Positions 6,839-6,895 of a DNA stretch of 6,895 bases are shown one piece after another. Within the stretch, counting starts at the first letter, position 1, and each line of letters begins with the position of its first letter. Location of the stretch: assembly GCA_022511055.1 (NCBI GenBank), contig JAFLSH010000165.1, positions 1 to 6,895 on the forward strand, read 5' to 3'. The notes beneath the pieces are model-generated. The model saw only the letters and a program-made list of their open reading frames with translations, ran no database searches and had not been told where the DNA came from. Source of the stretch: Prevotella sp. Its GTDB lineage: Bacteria; Bacteroidota; Bacteroidia; Bacteroidales; Bacteroidaceae. The position numbers and the translations under genes were made by a program.

Positions 6839-6895
6839 ATGAAACAAAAACTAACATTTGTGACAAAAGTCAAGTCTTTATTCTTCGCTCTCCTT
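6839..6895 (+). CDS. N terminus of an unidentified, probably exported protein (3' end outside window)
   Basis: Only 19 codons are visible from the ATG at 6839 to the window edge. They read MKQKLTFVTKVKSLFFALL: a basic start with four lysines in the first 12 residues, then the beginning of a hydrophobic stretch. This is what a signal peptide or a first membrane segment looks like. It has its own promoter 40-75 bases upstream and an A+T-rich, SD-poor leader, as is normal in this phylum. The product cannot be identified from this fragment. It is not IlvC, whose N terminus is soluble, so the branched-chain cluster does not continue directly with that gene. That a gene starts here is fairly likely; everything else about it is unknown. 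Confidence 0.65.
   Translation, partial: MKQKLTFVTKVKSLFFALL

Overview
The window looks like chromosomal DNA of a member of the Bacteroidota, most likely Bacteroidales and plausibly a G+C-rich Prevotella-like lineage. The evidence is threefold. Intergenic regions carry Bacteroidetes-type promoters (TTG, about 20 bases, then TAnnTTTG). Starts are preceded by A-rich stretches rather than strong Shine-Dalgarno sites. The proteins also read like Bacteroidetes family members. The genus is an inference. All genes lie on the + strand. Coding DNA is G+C-rich and the spacers are A+T-rich, so long open frames on the opposite strand are common and are not taken as genes.

Layout. (1) Bases 1-888 are the C-terminal part of FeoB, the ferrous iron transporter, cut by the window edge. 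(2) Bases 889-1000 are a spacer with a repeated TGATACATT element, an 11-base palindrome and a probable promoter. (3) Bases 1001-2320 encode a secreted glycoside hydrolase family 8 enzyme, closest by eye to reducing-end xylose-releasing exo-oligoxylanases (Rex). It is followed by a perfect 16-bp-stem terminator. (4) Bases 2445-6727 hold a promoter and the cluster ilvD-ilvB-ilvN: dihydroxy-acid dehydratase, then the large and small subunits of acetohydroxyacid synthase. (5) Bases 6728-6895 hold a second consensus promoter and the first 19 codons of a gene with a signal-peptide-like N terminus.

How the genes work together. AHAS (IlvB plus IlvN) makes acetolactate or acetohydroxybutyrate. Ketol-acid reductoisomerase (IlvC) would reduce and isomerise these, and IlvD then dehydrates the products to the 2-keto acids for valine, leucine and isoleucine. 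IlvC is not in the window, and a fresh promoter follows ilvN, so ilvC is probably elsewhere. FeoB and the GH8 enzyme have no evident pathway link to the ilv genes. IlvD does need an Fe-S cluster, but adjacency to feoB is not evidence of co-regulation.

I see no undescribed multi-gene system, mobile element, CRISPR array, tRNA or rRNA. The points most worth a second look are the repeat/palindrome upstream of the GH8 gene, the GH8 enzyme's Gly/Gln/Pro-rich insert and altered Rex loop, and the missing ilvC.
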